From Bactericera cockerelli (lineage: Eukaryota > Arthropoda > Insecta > Hemiptera > Triozidae), in the NCBI GenBank assembly GCA_024516035.1, contig CM044960.1:16463880-16527879 (forward strand): a stretch of DNA of 64,000 nt. Reading direction: 5' to 3'. How positions within the stretch are numbered: position 1 is the stretch's first letter; every line of letters begins with the position of its first letter. The translations under genes were made by a program, and so were the position numbers. Of the stretch, positions 47,679-59,615 are shown piece by piece. The notes beneath the pieces are model-generated. The model made no database searches and had not been told where the DNA came from. It saw only the letters and a program-made list of their open reading frames with translations.

Positions 47679-48720
47679 TGTCTTCCTTCAGGATACAGAA
47701 CTGGTTGTCGGGAGCTCAAAGGTCTCAGGTCTAGTTACAACGCGGGTCAAAACACGAATGATCGAGCGATAGACTTTGAAGTCCAGTGAAAATGAAAATG
47801 GAGGACCACGTCATCTTTTTCAAAGGGCAAAGGTCAAGGGACTTTTTTATTTTAGCGCTCGTTGTTAATCTTAATATACGATGCAATTTGCGAATTATGC
47901 ACGGAATGCACAAATCTGCAGATTGCACAGGAAGTAATATTATTTTTAGTTTAGGTTTGGACATTTTAATATTTACAGAGGCTTCAATTTATAGTTTATT
48001 TAGGTGTATAACATTTCAAAAATGAAATATTAATTGTTACAGAGATTATGGATTAAATTAAAAATAGGTGGACACTTATTGATATTTTATAGTAAACAAC
48101 TTAATACTAGGAAATTACTGTGAAACAATAGGTAGATAGATATTATATGAGATATTGAGAAGTATCACTGAAAAACTGCCCCATTCCTTTTTTTTTAGGC
48201 GATACCAAAAAATTAATTACGCGCCCGCGACCCATGGTTACTGTTTTTCCGGTGGTGATGATACTAATTTCTCATAGCTATTTTCTAAATTGAGAATTTA
48301 CTCGTCTGGATGATTTCTACGTACTACGTAGGAAATATCTTTACTCTACGTAGAAATCCTATGTAGTTAAGTACTCTTCGTCTTTAATACGTAGAAATGC
48401 TACTTATCTCCTTCCCGATACGTAGGAATCCTACTTCCAATATCTGGTACGTAGAAAAGCTACTTCGTCCAGACAAATGCTGTTTCCGAGTACTTCTTAA
48501 GTAGCTTTCCTACGTTCGGTAAATAGAAATGCGGGTGATAAGGAGTTTTCCTACGTACAATAAAGAGTAAATCTACTGAAAACGTAGAAATGCTACTTAT
48601 CTATTCTGATGTATGGGGGTTATTCTAAATTATGAATTCTGATACGTAGAAAAGCTACTTTTGAAGGACAATGTACTTCCCGAATACTTAATAAGTAGAA
48701 ATCCTACGTTCGTATCGATA
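47679..48720. promoter_or_regulatory. 5' region of the CACTA-type genes with subterminal motifs
   Basis: Upstream of the SAM-like gene's ATG. From about 48300 it is dense in acgtagaaa / tacgtagg and ctactt motifs, like the left end. These may be transposase-binding sites near the promoter. No TATA box was assigned. Confidence 0.5.
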
Positions 48721-51700
48721 ATTTGGGAGGGAACTAGGGGTTTCGACCTCTTTTTGCAGGGTTTTTTGGCAATAGATGTTTTAAAGCGGGTACGATAAAA
48801 AAATAGATAGGCATAACTATTCTTACAATCCACAAGATCTATCGATAGCACTTTAGTTCATTCAAATCGGACGTACGGTTCGGAAGATAAGTTCGTTCGA
48901 TTTCTGAAAACATCCAAAATCTCACATCGAGTCGAATCTTAAGCAAAACATGTCGACATATAACCTCTTCTTTAAGGATTTTTTTCAAATTTGAACTGAA
49001 GATAGCCAGTGGTGAATAAATACTTACCAAGCATTTGGAACCACTTATTTGCATACTCAGCAAAAGTTGAAGGGGTATTTTATCATATTTGACATTTTGC
49101 CTTCAAATTTCATCAAGTATGCAATTTGAGGTATTTTAAACTAAATTTTAGGAAGAAGTAGTCCAAATGTACGTTTTTGGTTCCCAAAAAATTTCCGTAC
49201 CGCCAACAGGAAAGCCACAAAGGCTCCTTCAAAATGATTGCATAACTTGAATATATGAAGGGGTTTTTTAAAAACAAAAGTTGATTTCAATAGGTCTCAA
49301 CTACGATTAAGCATGGACTAACACAGATTTTGATGCTTGCATTTTTGCCAGGTTTTTCAGACCTTTGAAAGTTTGAGGTAGGCCAAAATAGACATTTTTG
49401 ATATGAAATGGACAACTGTAAAATACGTGACGAATTGCTTTATCATTTGATTGGGGATAATGTTTCGCAAATTGCTAATTCGATTCGGAATTCTTTTTAA
49501 CGCATGCTCATATTTGATAACCCAGGCAATCCTAACCCAGTTGTGCGTCAAAATTTGGGGGGACTAGGTTTCGACTTTTTTACAAAGTTCAATACCTTTT
49601 AAGTAATAATGAAAAAATAGAACGAGCAACACTTATCTTACAATCCACATAGATCTATCGATAGCACTTTAGTTCATTCAAATCGGACGTACGGTTCGGA
49701 AGATAAGTTCGTTCGATTTCTGAAAACATCCAAAATCTCACATCGAGTCGAATCTTAAGCAAAACATGTCGACATATAACCTCTTCTTTAAGGATTTTTT
49801 TCAAATTTGAACTGAAGATAGCCAGTGGTGAATAAAGACTTACCAAGCATTTGGAACCACTTATTTGCATACTCAGCAAAAGTTGAAGGGGTATTTTATC
49901 ATATTTGACATTTTGCCTTCAAATTTCATCAAGTATGCAATTTGAGGTATTTTAAACTAAATTTTAGGAAGAAGTAGTCCAAAATGTACGTTTTTGGTTC
50001 CCAAAAAATTTCCGTACCGCCAACAGGAAAGCCACAAAGGCTCCTTCAAAATGATTGCATAACTTGAATATATGAAGGGGTTTTTTAAAAACAAAAGTTG
50101 ATTTCAATAGGTCTCAACTAACGATTAAGCATGGACTAACACAGATTTTTGATGCTTGCATTTTTGCCAGGTTTTCAGACCTTTGAAAGTTTGAGGTAGG
50201 CCAAAATAGACATTTTTGATATGAAATGGACAGAATGTAATAATATGTTGACGTTTTTATGCCAATTTGGGATAATGTTTCGCAAGATCTGCCTAATATC
50301 GTTGAATTTTTTTAAATCGCATGCACACTTTTTGATAACCCAGGCCATTCTTAACCCAGTTGTGCGTCAAAAGTGTTTTTCGTTAAAAAGTAACCCTTTA
50401 TGTAAAATGACAGAAAATGAACGAGAACAGCTTATCTTACAATCCACTAGATCTATCGATAGCACTTTAGTTCATTCAAATCGGACGTACGGTTCGGAAG
50501 ATAAGTTCGTTCGATTTCTGAAAACATCCAAAATCTCACATCGAGTCGAATCTTAAGCAAAACATGTCGACATATGACCTCTTCTTTAAGGATTTTTTTC
50601 AAATTTGAACTGAAGATAGCCAGTGGTGAATAAAGACTTACCAAGCATTTGGAACTACTTATTTGCATACTCAGCAAAATTTGAAGGGGTATTTTATCAT
50701 ATTTGACATTTTGCCTTCAAATTTCATCAAGTATGCAATTTGAGGTATTTTAAACTAAATTTTAGGAAGAAGTAGTCCAAAATGTACGTTTTTGGTTCCC
50801 AAAAAATTTCCGTACCGCCAACAGGAAAGCCACAAAGGCTCCTTCAAAATGATTGCATAACTTGAATATATGAAGGGGTTTTTTAAAAACAAAAGTTGAT
50901 TTCAATAGGTCTCAACTAACGATTAAGCATGGACTAACACAGATTTTTGATGCTTGCATTTTTGCCAGGTTTTCAGACCTTTGAAAGTTTGAGGTAGGCC
51001 AAAATAGACATTTTTGATATGAAATGGACAGAATGTAATAATATGTTGACGTTTTTATGCCAATTTGGGATAATGTTTCGCAAGATCTGCCTAATATCGT
51101 TGAATTTTTTTAAATCGCATGCACACTTTTTGATAACCCAGGCCATTCTTAACCCAGTTGTGCGTCAAAAGTGTTTTTCGTTAAAAAGTAACCCTTTATG
51201 TAAAATGACAGAAAATGAACGAGAACAGCTTATCTTACAATCCACTAGATCTATCGATAGCACTTTAGTTCATTCAAATCGGACGTACGGTTCGGAAGAT
51301 AAGTTCGTTCGATTTCTGAAAACATCCAAAATCTCACATCGAGTCGAAATCTTAAGCAAAACATGTCGACATATGACCTCTTCTTTAAGGATTTTTTTTC
51401 AAATTTGAACTGAAGATAGCCAGTGGTGAATAAAGACTTACCAAGCATTTGGAACTACTTATTTGCATACTCAGCAAAATTTGAAGGGGTATTTTATCAT
51501 ATTTGACATTTTGCCTTCAAATTTCATCAAGTAATGCAATTTGAGGTATTTTAAACTAAATTTTAGGAAGAAGTAGTCCAAAATGTACGTTTTTGGTTCC
51601 CAAAAAATTTCCGTACCGCCAACAGGAAAGCCACAAAGGCTCCTTCAAAATGATTGCATAACTTGAATATATGAAGGGGTTTTTTAAAAACAAAAGTTGA

Positions 51701-53010
51701 TTTCAATAGGTCTCAACTAACGATTAAGCATGGACTAACACAGATTTTTGATGCTTGCATTTTTGCCAGGTTTTCAGACCTTTGAAAGTTTGAGGTAGGC
51801 CAAAATAGACATTTTTGATATGAAATGGACAGAATGTAATAATATGTTGACGTTTTTATGCCAATTTGGGATAATGTTTCGCAAGATCTGCCTAATATCG
51901 TTGAATTTTTTTAAATCGCATGCACACTTTTTGATAACCCAGGCCATTCTTAACCCAGTTGTGCGTCAAAAGTGTTTTTCGTTAAAAAGTAACCCTTTAT
52001 GTAAAATGACAGAAAATGAACGAGAACAGCTTATCTTACAGTCCACTAGATCTATCGATAGCACTTTAGTTCATTCAAATCGGACGTACGGTTCGGAAGA
52101 TAACTTCGTTCGATTTCTGAAAACATCCAAAATCTCACATCGAGTCAAATCTTAAGCAAAACATGTCGACATATGACCTCTTCTTTAAGGATTTTTTTCA
52201 AATTTGAACTGAGGATAGCCAGTGGTGAATAAAGACTTACCAAGCATTTGGAACTACTTATTTGCATACTCAGCAAAATTTGAAGGGGTATTTTATCATA
52301 TTTGACATTTTGCCTTCAAATTTCATCAAGTATGCAATTTGAGGTATTTTAAACTAAATTTTAGGAAGAAGTAGTCCAAAATGTACGTTTTTGGTTCCCA
52401 AAAAATTTCCGTACCGCCAACAGGAAAGCCACAAAGGCTCCTTCAAAATGATTGCATAACTTGAATATATGAAGGGGTTTTTTAAAAACAAAAGTTGATT
52501 TCAATAGGTCTCAACTAACGATTAAGCATGGACTAACACAGATTTTTGATGCTTGCATTTTTGCCAGGTTTTCAGACCTTTGAAAGTTTGAGGTAGGCCA
52601 AAATAGACATTTTTGATATGAAATGGACAGAATGTAATAATATGTTGACGTTTTTATGCCAATTTGGGATAATGTTTCGCAAGATCTGCCTAATATCGTT
52701 GAATTTTTTTAAATCGCATGCACACTTTTTGATAACCCAGGCCATTCTTAACCCAGTTGTGCGTCAAAAGTGTTTTTCGTTAAAAAGTAACCCTTTATGT
52801 AAAATGACAGAAAATGAACGAGAACAGCTTATCTTACAATCCACTAGATCTATCGATAGCACTTTAGTTCATTCAAATCGGACGTACGGTTCGGAAGATA
52901 AGTTCGTTCGATTTCTGAAAACATCCAAAATCTCACATCGAGTCAAATCTTAAGCAAAACATGTCGACATATAACCTCTTCTTTAAGGATTTTTTTCAAA
53001 TTTGAACTGA
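48720..53010. repeat. ~800-bp tandem array, 5+ units
   Basis: Head-to-tail units with the marker 'tctatcgatagcactttag' at about 48837, 49653, 50451, 51249, 52051 and 52849. Spacing is 798 bp for most and slightly longer for two. The first unit is most diverged and the last is partial. Open frames of about 110 and 74 codons recur in every unit, but only because the DNA repeats. They have no recognised domain, so I do not call genes. Array and border lie wholly inside the CACTA-like element. Confidence 0.92.
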
Positions 53011-53134
53011 ATCGGACATTCATTTTCATCATATTTGACATTTTGCCTTAAATTTGAATATATGAAGCCATAAAGGCTCCTTCAAAATGATTGCATAACT
53101 TGGATACACGAAGGCGTTTTACATATAATACTTA

Positions 53135-53375
53135 TCTATACTTATAAAAGAGAGTTTTACTCACTGACTGACTGACTCACTCACTGATTCATCACTGTTT
53201 CTCCGAACTGGTAAGTCCTAGGAAGCTGAAATTTGGTAGGTAGCTTTGTCTTAGAGTCTAGATGTGCATTAAGACGGGATCGAAATTCCCACTACAACAC
53301 CTGCCATTGGCGAAAAAGGATTTTTTGCTTTCACGGCCATGCCTTGTCCCGCAAAGCGGTCGACAGCCCGCTAGT
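53135..53375 (+). mobile_element. Non-autonomous Helitron
   Basis: Begins TCTATACTTATAAAAGAG after an A, ends in CTAGT before a T, with a short GC hairpin-like stretch (gcaaagcggtcgacagcccgc) just before the end. These are Helitron hallmarks: 5' TC, 3' CTRRT, insertion between A and T, no duplication. It lies inside the CACTA-like element's right subterminal region. Confidence 0.75.
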
Positions 53376-53379
53376 TACG

Positions 53380-54330
53380 TATGAAAGCTACTTCGTCCGA
53401 GCAAATGCTTTCCTGAGTTCTTCTTAAGTAGTTTTTCTATTTTGAAGAAGTAGAAAATAATCCTTAATATATTATGTAGAATGTATACTTATCTATTTTA
53501 TTTATTTACACTTTATTAATAGGACATAATTAATATATACAATACAAATAATTACAAATTAAAATACAATATAATAGAAGAAAAAAATAAAGAAAAAATA
53601 AATATATACATGATATATGTCCTAACTAAAGGGCGGGGTTATTGCCTTAGGCAATCTCTTCCACCCAACCTATTTTCTATTATCTTATACTAAAAAATAT
53701 CCAAGTTTTTAAGTGGGGATAAAGGAAGGCAAGTCTACGTAGACTTTCTACGTATCAACAGTATGTTTTCTACTTACCGTAAGGACAAGCGCAGCAAGGA
53801 TGAAAGCTACTTTTGAAAAGACGTTTCCTACGTATTCAAAAAATTTGGAGTCCTTAATAAGTAGAATGTCTACTTCTCTCTTTTCTTATTAAAATAAGTA
53901 GACTTTCTACGTTAAACAGTAGGTTTCCTACTTACCGTAAGGACAAAGTATGGATGAGTTATGTAAGGATGAAATGTACTTACTACGGACTTGCGTGCAT
54001 TTAACATTATTAAAGAGCATTTCTACGTACATCGAGCATGAAAAGTCTTTAAGAAGTACAATACACAAATGTACGTATGTACGTAGAAATACATGTGACG
54101 TCATCAACGAAATTCGTACTTTTGTACGTAGGAATTCTACTTTTTTAAGTAGATTACATGCATTAGTCCAGACGTAAAGACAAATGCGCATTTCTACTTA
54201 TCGGTAAAGACAGCCGAAAATGCATTTCTCTCTATTTACGTACGATTACACTCAACACGTGTACGTTTTAAGGATAATACATACTTAAAAAGTAGATTAC
54301 GCTTTTCTACGTACATTTTCAAATTTCATT
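53380..54330. repeat. Subterminal repeats, right end of CACTA-like element
   Basis: Dense acgtag/ctacgta/taagtag motifs in both orientations, as at the left end. An AT-rich interruption at about 53460-53700 with a (tttattta)-like start may be an inserted retroelement tail. Confidence 0.75.
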
Positions 54331-54342
54331 TTTCTCAGTGTA

Positions 54343-54430
54343 TGAAAAAAATTTCAGACCATTTACCCTAGGATTTTTTATTTTTCAAAAACTCTTTCAG
54401 GGGCCGAGTAATTTGAGGTGTCCAATAACA
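54343..54430. mobile_element. Foldback element, distal end displaced by the CACTA-like insertion
   Basis: Mirrors 38904-38998 (for example caaaaactctttcaggggccgag and atttgaggtgtcc). It completes the right arm that breaks off at 40409. Confidence 0.8.
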
Positions 54431-54483
54431 CCACTTTTTTTTAAATTATAATTTGTTTCAAAAACTTCAAAGTACGAGATTCA

Positions 54484-54613
54484 GGGCGAAATTAATAAAC
54501 ATTTTTGTTGTTCCTGCGTGGACTTAAGTCTAGATTTTGCGTATTGTTTTGTATGGGGAAATATAAGTTCTGACTGGAAGTTGTGATCCCAATTTTGTCT
54601 ATTGATTCTGCCC
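54484..54613. mobile_element. Harbinger-like MITE, copy 1
   Basis: Inverted ends GGGCGAAATTAATAAAC / mirror GTCTATTGATTCTGCCC, flanked by TCA on both sides. Same family as 56787-56906 but more diverged. Confidence 0.65.
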
Positions 54614-54616
54614 TCA

Positions 54617-56163
54617 GTCTCCACAACATCATGTTTCATCATAATGACAAAATCAGCAAATTATGAAAACAAGATAGTCCTCTCCGTGTAAATGCCTAGC
54701 AAGGATTTCATCACTTCCAATAGACTAACAAGTGCGTTCTGATTTTATTGAAAATCCCGAATCCGTCGATATAAAAAAGAAAAAATATTATTTCCATTAA
54801 AATTAAGGTCTAAATAACTTTCCAAGGCGACACAAAAGGAAGGTTGAGTGCTTTGCGAGAGTTATTTAACGGCTCTAACATACAATAATTCGATTAGGAA
54901 TTTCTCCCTCTCCCTCATCAGGCTAAACTGTTTCCCCCTACATTTAACAATCCCTCCTATATGTCTTGAACCGTTTCCTCCTTCAACGCCATTAGGGTTG
55001 CGTTCTGAGTGTTCACTCTCATTCTCCTCACCTCTTTGCTTCTATCTCTACTTTATCAGCTCTACTAACCATAATTATGATATACCATCACACTATACCT
55101 ACTATCACACTATACCTACTATCTCAATCTCTGTGCACGTTCTTGTAAAACTTTGCAAAGTTAGAACCAAAATTATGGCTCAGTGCACAAACAAGAGTGT
55201 CAACTTTGTAGGCACACTCGTGTGTGTACTAGCAGCATATTAAATTAGAAAGATAAAACGAATTTCTTTTAATAGGTTAGCTAACAAAGTACTGTGCACA
55301 CAGGAGATACACACGCTACACGAAAACGCCTACTTATTTTTTTTCTAATATATTTTTTTTTTATCTTTCTAAAGCGGCAAACATATTATTATCTTTTCTT
55401 AAGGGAGTTTTCTGAGTAGCTTTAAGTCTAGATACTCCAGACTTAACTATTCACTTGCCGGTACTAAGAAGCAATGGATATTATACATAATAATGATTTT
55501 AAATCTAAAAATGGCTAATCGTAAAGCTAAGTCCAGAACATGTAAGTATTATCCATCATGCTATTATAAGTATAGATAATGTCTTCATAAAATTTTGCTC
55601 TACATTAGAAAATGTTCTAATGTACAAAATTTCTAAACTGCATCAACTGATATAGCTGTTAGATAAATGTTATAATTTTAATAAAAATAGATAAATACAA
55701 ATTCCACTAATATAGCGCTGCTAGATAAATAACAATATTTTTTTTGCAGTTCTCTAGAGAAAAATAAGGTCATGAATTTAAAACTTAAATGTATGGAATT
55801 CATAAAATAAATTTTTAAAATACACAGAAGATTGTTTGATTTTATAGATAAGATTATTTTAATTTTGATTAAATTTATGCGTAGATAATACTTACATCTA
55901 ACATTGAACGAATCGGATCCTTTTTTTTAATTATGAGAAAAGAAAACGTTGAATTTCATAATATGGCGAGACAAAATTATTACGACCCATAATGAACTAT
56001 AATGTACTTGATGTGTTCTAATGTTATTATTATTATTATTAAATGCTTTATTAGATATAAAGACATATATATATATATGTACAATACAAATAATTAATAT
56101 ATGAAAAAATGGAATGTGTCTCATCATATCATTTAAATCAGCACATTTTGTGTTTTATTTTTC

Positions 56164-56195
<32 letters not shown>

Positions 56196-56249
56196 GAAAT
56201 AACTATATAATTAAAAATCCATAGTAACAATTTAAAAAGTCTCACTAAC
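54617..56249. other. Receptor intron, 5' side of the TM7 exon boundary
   Basis: AT-rich, no supported gene. About 56028-56110 is a (att)n and AT-rich stretch resembling a retroelement tail. At 56166-56192 is a long A run. Confidence 0.5.
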
Positions 56250-56471
56250 CCGAAAGTTGTCGCTCATGAAGCAGTACACGAAAGGGTTGACGCAGCTGTT
56301 AGCGTTGGCCATCCAGTGGCAGGCGAAGTAGGAGAGGGCGTACAGGGTCCAGGCTCTGTCGTTGTGCTGGACGCCGAAGTTGGGCATGAAGTAGAAGAGG
56401 AACAGGAAGAGCTGGAGAGGTAGCCAGCAGAGAGCGAACATCACCACAATGGTGACCAGCATCTTGACCAC
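56250..56471 (-). CDS. Neuropeptide GPCR, TM6-ECL3-TM7 exon
   Basis: Exon of 74 codons, phase 0 at both ends: acceptor ...tttcacag before 56471, donor CGG|GTTAGT after 56250. TM6 carries C-W-L-P (the CWxP toggle motif). TM7 carries N-P-F-V-Y, a version of the conserved NPxxY motif, preceded by N-S-C-V. After it comes F-M-S-D-N-F-R, the start of helix 8. These identify a rhodopsin-family peptide receptor of the NPY/RYamide/tachykinin-like type. I cannot fix the ligand. Confidence 0.93.
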
Positions 56472-56689
56472 CTGTGAAACATAGAGGAAAAAACATTCAT
56501 GAGAAAAAAATAGTGTTAAAAAAAAGCTTTATTTTGTAGTCATAAAACTGCAGCTAGTGAAGATTCCTGTGGTCTGTCTTGTAGATTGAACAGTTTCCCG
56601 TAGTATGGCTTCCCTCTGATGGTCGAGAAGTGACACAGATTCCCCTTGAAAACAACTGTAATATAATTTTGAATAGGTACAATTTTTGT

Positions 56690-56750
56690 TCGACTCTAGG
56701 GTTCGAACCCAATACATTCCGCATGGATTGCGAGCTAATTGTGCCCTTAT
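56690..56750 (-). repeat. tRNA-like SINE head
   Basis: On the minus strand: TTAGCTCGCAATCC-like box A region, then TTGGGTTCGAACCC as box B/T-arm. A similar head is at 61205-61270. Only a head-like piece is seen. Confidence 0.4.
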
Positions 56751-56786
56751 AAGTTTATATGTATTTGTGAAACTATACAGTTCTAA

Positions 56787-56906
56787 GGGCGGAATTAATA
56801 GACGTTTTTGTAATACCTCTGTGGCGCTTTCGCGTACTGTGTATGATAGGGAAAATCGACACTTACCAACGACTTAAGTTATTGATGTTGTCTATTAATT
56901 CCGACC
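56787..56906. mobile_element. Harbinger-like MITE, copy 2
   Basis: Inverted ends GGGCGGAATTAATAGAC and mirror GTCTATTAATTCCGACC, flanked by TAA at 56784-56786 and 56907-56909. A 3-bp TAA duplication suits PIF/Harbinger. Non-coding, 120 bp. Confidence 0.75.
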
Positions 56907-56909
56907 TAA

Positions 56910-59410
56910 ATATCAGAAACTGTGCAGTTTCTGGAATACACGCGAGATTAATTCGAGCGAATATAACTGTGCAAATAAATGCACAAATTTATTGTTGCAT
57001 GTGAATATGATAAGAAAAGCAAACAGAGGACATTATCAGCGTACCATGGCAACTTCTTGGATGATATGTAGCTGCATGAGAAATAAAATAAAGTATATAG
57101 TTGAAAAAATTCCAACACCATCCACCCATTTCTTCATTCGTGTGAATATGAAGTAAGAATGATCATGGATATACCATATTCTTGTCAAATGTAGAGTAGA
57201 ATAAAGCCACAAGTCTGTGTTATGCAGCTATTTTATGTCTTGTAAGGATTGTTAGCATCTTTCTTCGGACAGTATCTCGTTTTCTTGTTTTTACGATGCT
57301 CTCCTTTTTTATAAAAAAATATTACTTGTTTTCTCTCTGTGTTTTCAGAGTGCTCAAATGTTATGACTACACTTTGTAAATCGATACTCATATAAACTCA
57401 ATAGCTCTCTTACTGTTAAACTCAGTTTGTTCTCTTCCATTTCAAATTTGAGATTCTTTATTTTTTCAACAGCAAGTGTTAATATCAAACGCAAAGCTTA
57501 AAGGTGAGCAGGAAGGACGGTGAAAGTTGAGGAAAAAAAATTAAAGTTCTGTAGACTACTTACCTGTACCTAGAGTGCTTTTTTATTTGCCTACCTACCT
57601 GCCTTAGATGAGGTAGATGGGTAGGTACTTTAGAAATTCAAAGGACATATTTTACTCGTGAAAGTCACGTATAAATCGAAAAGTCTTTGAAATGAAATTC
57701 TTTGTGTCGAAAGTTTTCTTCAAAAGATATTTTCATCGGAAAATAATTATATATGTTTTTTCTCTAAAAACCTTGATGGCTTCATTCAATTTTTTACTTG
57801 ATCGTCAATTTTCTTGATTAATTAAAAAATAAAGGATGACCTTGAGGTGAAAATGCCAAATTATATTTTTTATGACAGATTATTTACTCTTCTAAAATAT
57901 GTAACTAATAAGTTAATCTCAATCCTAATTATTGAAAATAGATTATGCATCAGATAAAATACTGTTTTAAAACCTACAGATATTCGATTTAAATCGGTCC
58001 AGCTGATCGGGAGCTCTAAAAGGTTAGCAAAAAATGACTAAAAATTATCAATACTAAAAAAATACCTTATAAAGTATACGTATATTATTCCATAATTTCT
58101 AAAAGGTTAGCAAAAAATGACTAAAAATTATCAATACTAAAAAAATACCTTATAAAGTATACGTATATTATTCCATAATTTCTCATTATAGTAAACACAG
58201 TATGAATAAATCACGAGGAAGTAATATTTCTGTATAATTTCAGAGTATTTATTAAGATTTCCTTCTTCCCTGAAACCCTCACACTAGTCACCTAGTTCAT
58301 CAGACTAAAATAATATACACGAGACTTATTTTTGCAAAATATGTAAATTTCAGTCTGCTCCTCTTTGATAATCCTTTAAGTAAAGATTTACTTGGCAAGC
58401 AGTAAAATAAATGCGAGTGGAATAAATTGTTACAAGGCTGTCCTAGTAGGATTGTCTACTTGTTCTAATGGAGGTCTTAAAAAATGCGTAATCTATTAAA
58501 AGCTTCCAAAAAGGGTGAAAGTTCAACAGAAGCATAATTTCACTTGAAATTTATCTGAAAATTGTACCATAACTAATCTCAAAATATATACAAAATCCAT
58601 TTATATTCATTCATAATTAACAGAACTCCTTTTGTTATTTAGGTGCGTACTAAGAAAGGATCAAACACTTCGGCTGAGGTGTGAAGAACGCCAATACAAA
58701 GAAAGAGACAACGCGGCAGAGTGTAACTTATTTTTAAAAATACCAAATAGGACGCGTGCCAGCACGGGCAAAAATCTCAACGGCGACAAAGGGTTTTAGC
58801 TAGTATTGCAATATACATAGGTATCTAGACAAGCATATTATCAAATATTATGTCAGAGATATTTGTATGTAGTCTGGCAGTCCAAAATAGAGGTGTAATC
58901 AAGTAGCTTTCCAAAATAAGCGACGAGTAAGACAGAGTTATACCATTAAAAAAAGTCCCTTCTGAAGCAACAAAGCAGGGGGGGAAAAAAAAACTAGACT
59001 ACAAATCCTTCCAACACCATGAGGCACATTCATATTCGTTGGCGTTGTATGCATGACGTAGCCCACGGACACATATTATGTAGGTAGAATGTTGTGTCGA
59101 TTAACAAATTTATTCAAATTTAACTTATAAAGAGCATACATTCGAACTTTGGGACATAAGAAGCAAACTGAAATTAAGAGAAACCTGGATATAAAAAAAA
59201 TCCAGTCCATTGAGTATTTTGAAAGCTTACATCAGTATAAACAGTAAAGTGAGAAGTTATACTAGATGTACATGAATATCAGAACATACCTACCTAGACA
59301 GCTGTTTCGAGCTTATTTGCTCTCATCAGCAGGTAGTAGTTCTGAATATACATGCCATCAACTAACCTCTCTATTTTAATCAGAATAAACAGTACATTAT
59401 TCTCCTTTAC
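56910..59410. other. Receptor intron between TM5 and TM6 exons
   Basis: No other gene seen. At 58016-58181 an 83-bp unit is duplicated in tandem. Near 58690-58795 there is a GC-richer piece ending in ctagt that could be a Helitron end, but no start was found. Confidence 0.5.
58016..58181. repeat. 83-bp tandem duplication
   Basis: Two near-identical copies at 58016-58098 and 58099-58181, beginning ctaaaaggttagc. Confidence 0.9.
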
Positions 59411-59615
59411 CTTTATCTTGGCGTTGAGCTGATGCAGGTCCCGACACGCGTCAGCATTGCCCGGGGCAGACCTCCACCAGAGCTTCCAGGCAATGACGGA
59501 GTAGGTGTAGGCCAGGCCCGACAGAGGGATGGCGAAAGTAAACGTGAAGATGAAAGCCGTGTAAATCTGGCCGTGCTTCTCCTCTGGCCACATCTCCACG
59601 CACTCGTGGTGCATC
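59411..59615 (-). CDS. Neuropeptide GPCR, ECL2-TM5-ICL3 exon
   Basis: Minus-strand exon: acceptor tgttgcag before 59615, donor AAG|GTAAAG after 59411. One base, then 68 codons. It opens with C-x-E-M-W-P, typical of ECL2 after the conserved Cys. TM5 has a F-A-I-P-L pattern with the conserved Pro, then Y-T-Y-S, and ICL3 includes A-P-G-N-A-D...R-D. That signature resembles neuropeptide receptors of the RYamide/NPY-like cluster. It joins the TM6 exon in phase 0. TM1-TM4 should be encoded upstream, but no such exon was found between here and 63355. Confidence 0.9.

Larger units (their letters stand above)
40410..54340. mobile_element. EnSpm/CACTA-type transposon, 13.9 kb, apparently complete
   Basis: Ends CACTGAGAAAAAT and its inverted mirror ATTTTTCTCAGTG, flanked by TA at 40408-40409 and 54341-54342. 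Joining the flanks restores one arm of the foldback element, which confirms both borders. The element holds an intact transposase gene, a spliced SAM-like partner gene, dense subterminal ACGTAGAAA/TAAGTAG motifs at both ends, a ~800-bp tandem array and a nested Helitron. Intact genes and clean ends suggest recent activity. Confidence 0.85.

Noticed and set aside
50221..52953. Repeated 111-codon plus-strand frames and 74-codon minus-strand frames
   Set aside because: They recur because the ~800-bp DNA unit is tandemly repeated. There is no domain, no splice or promoter context, and the first, diverged unit breaks the plus-strand frame.
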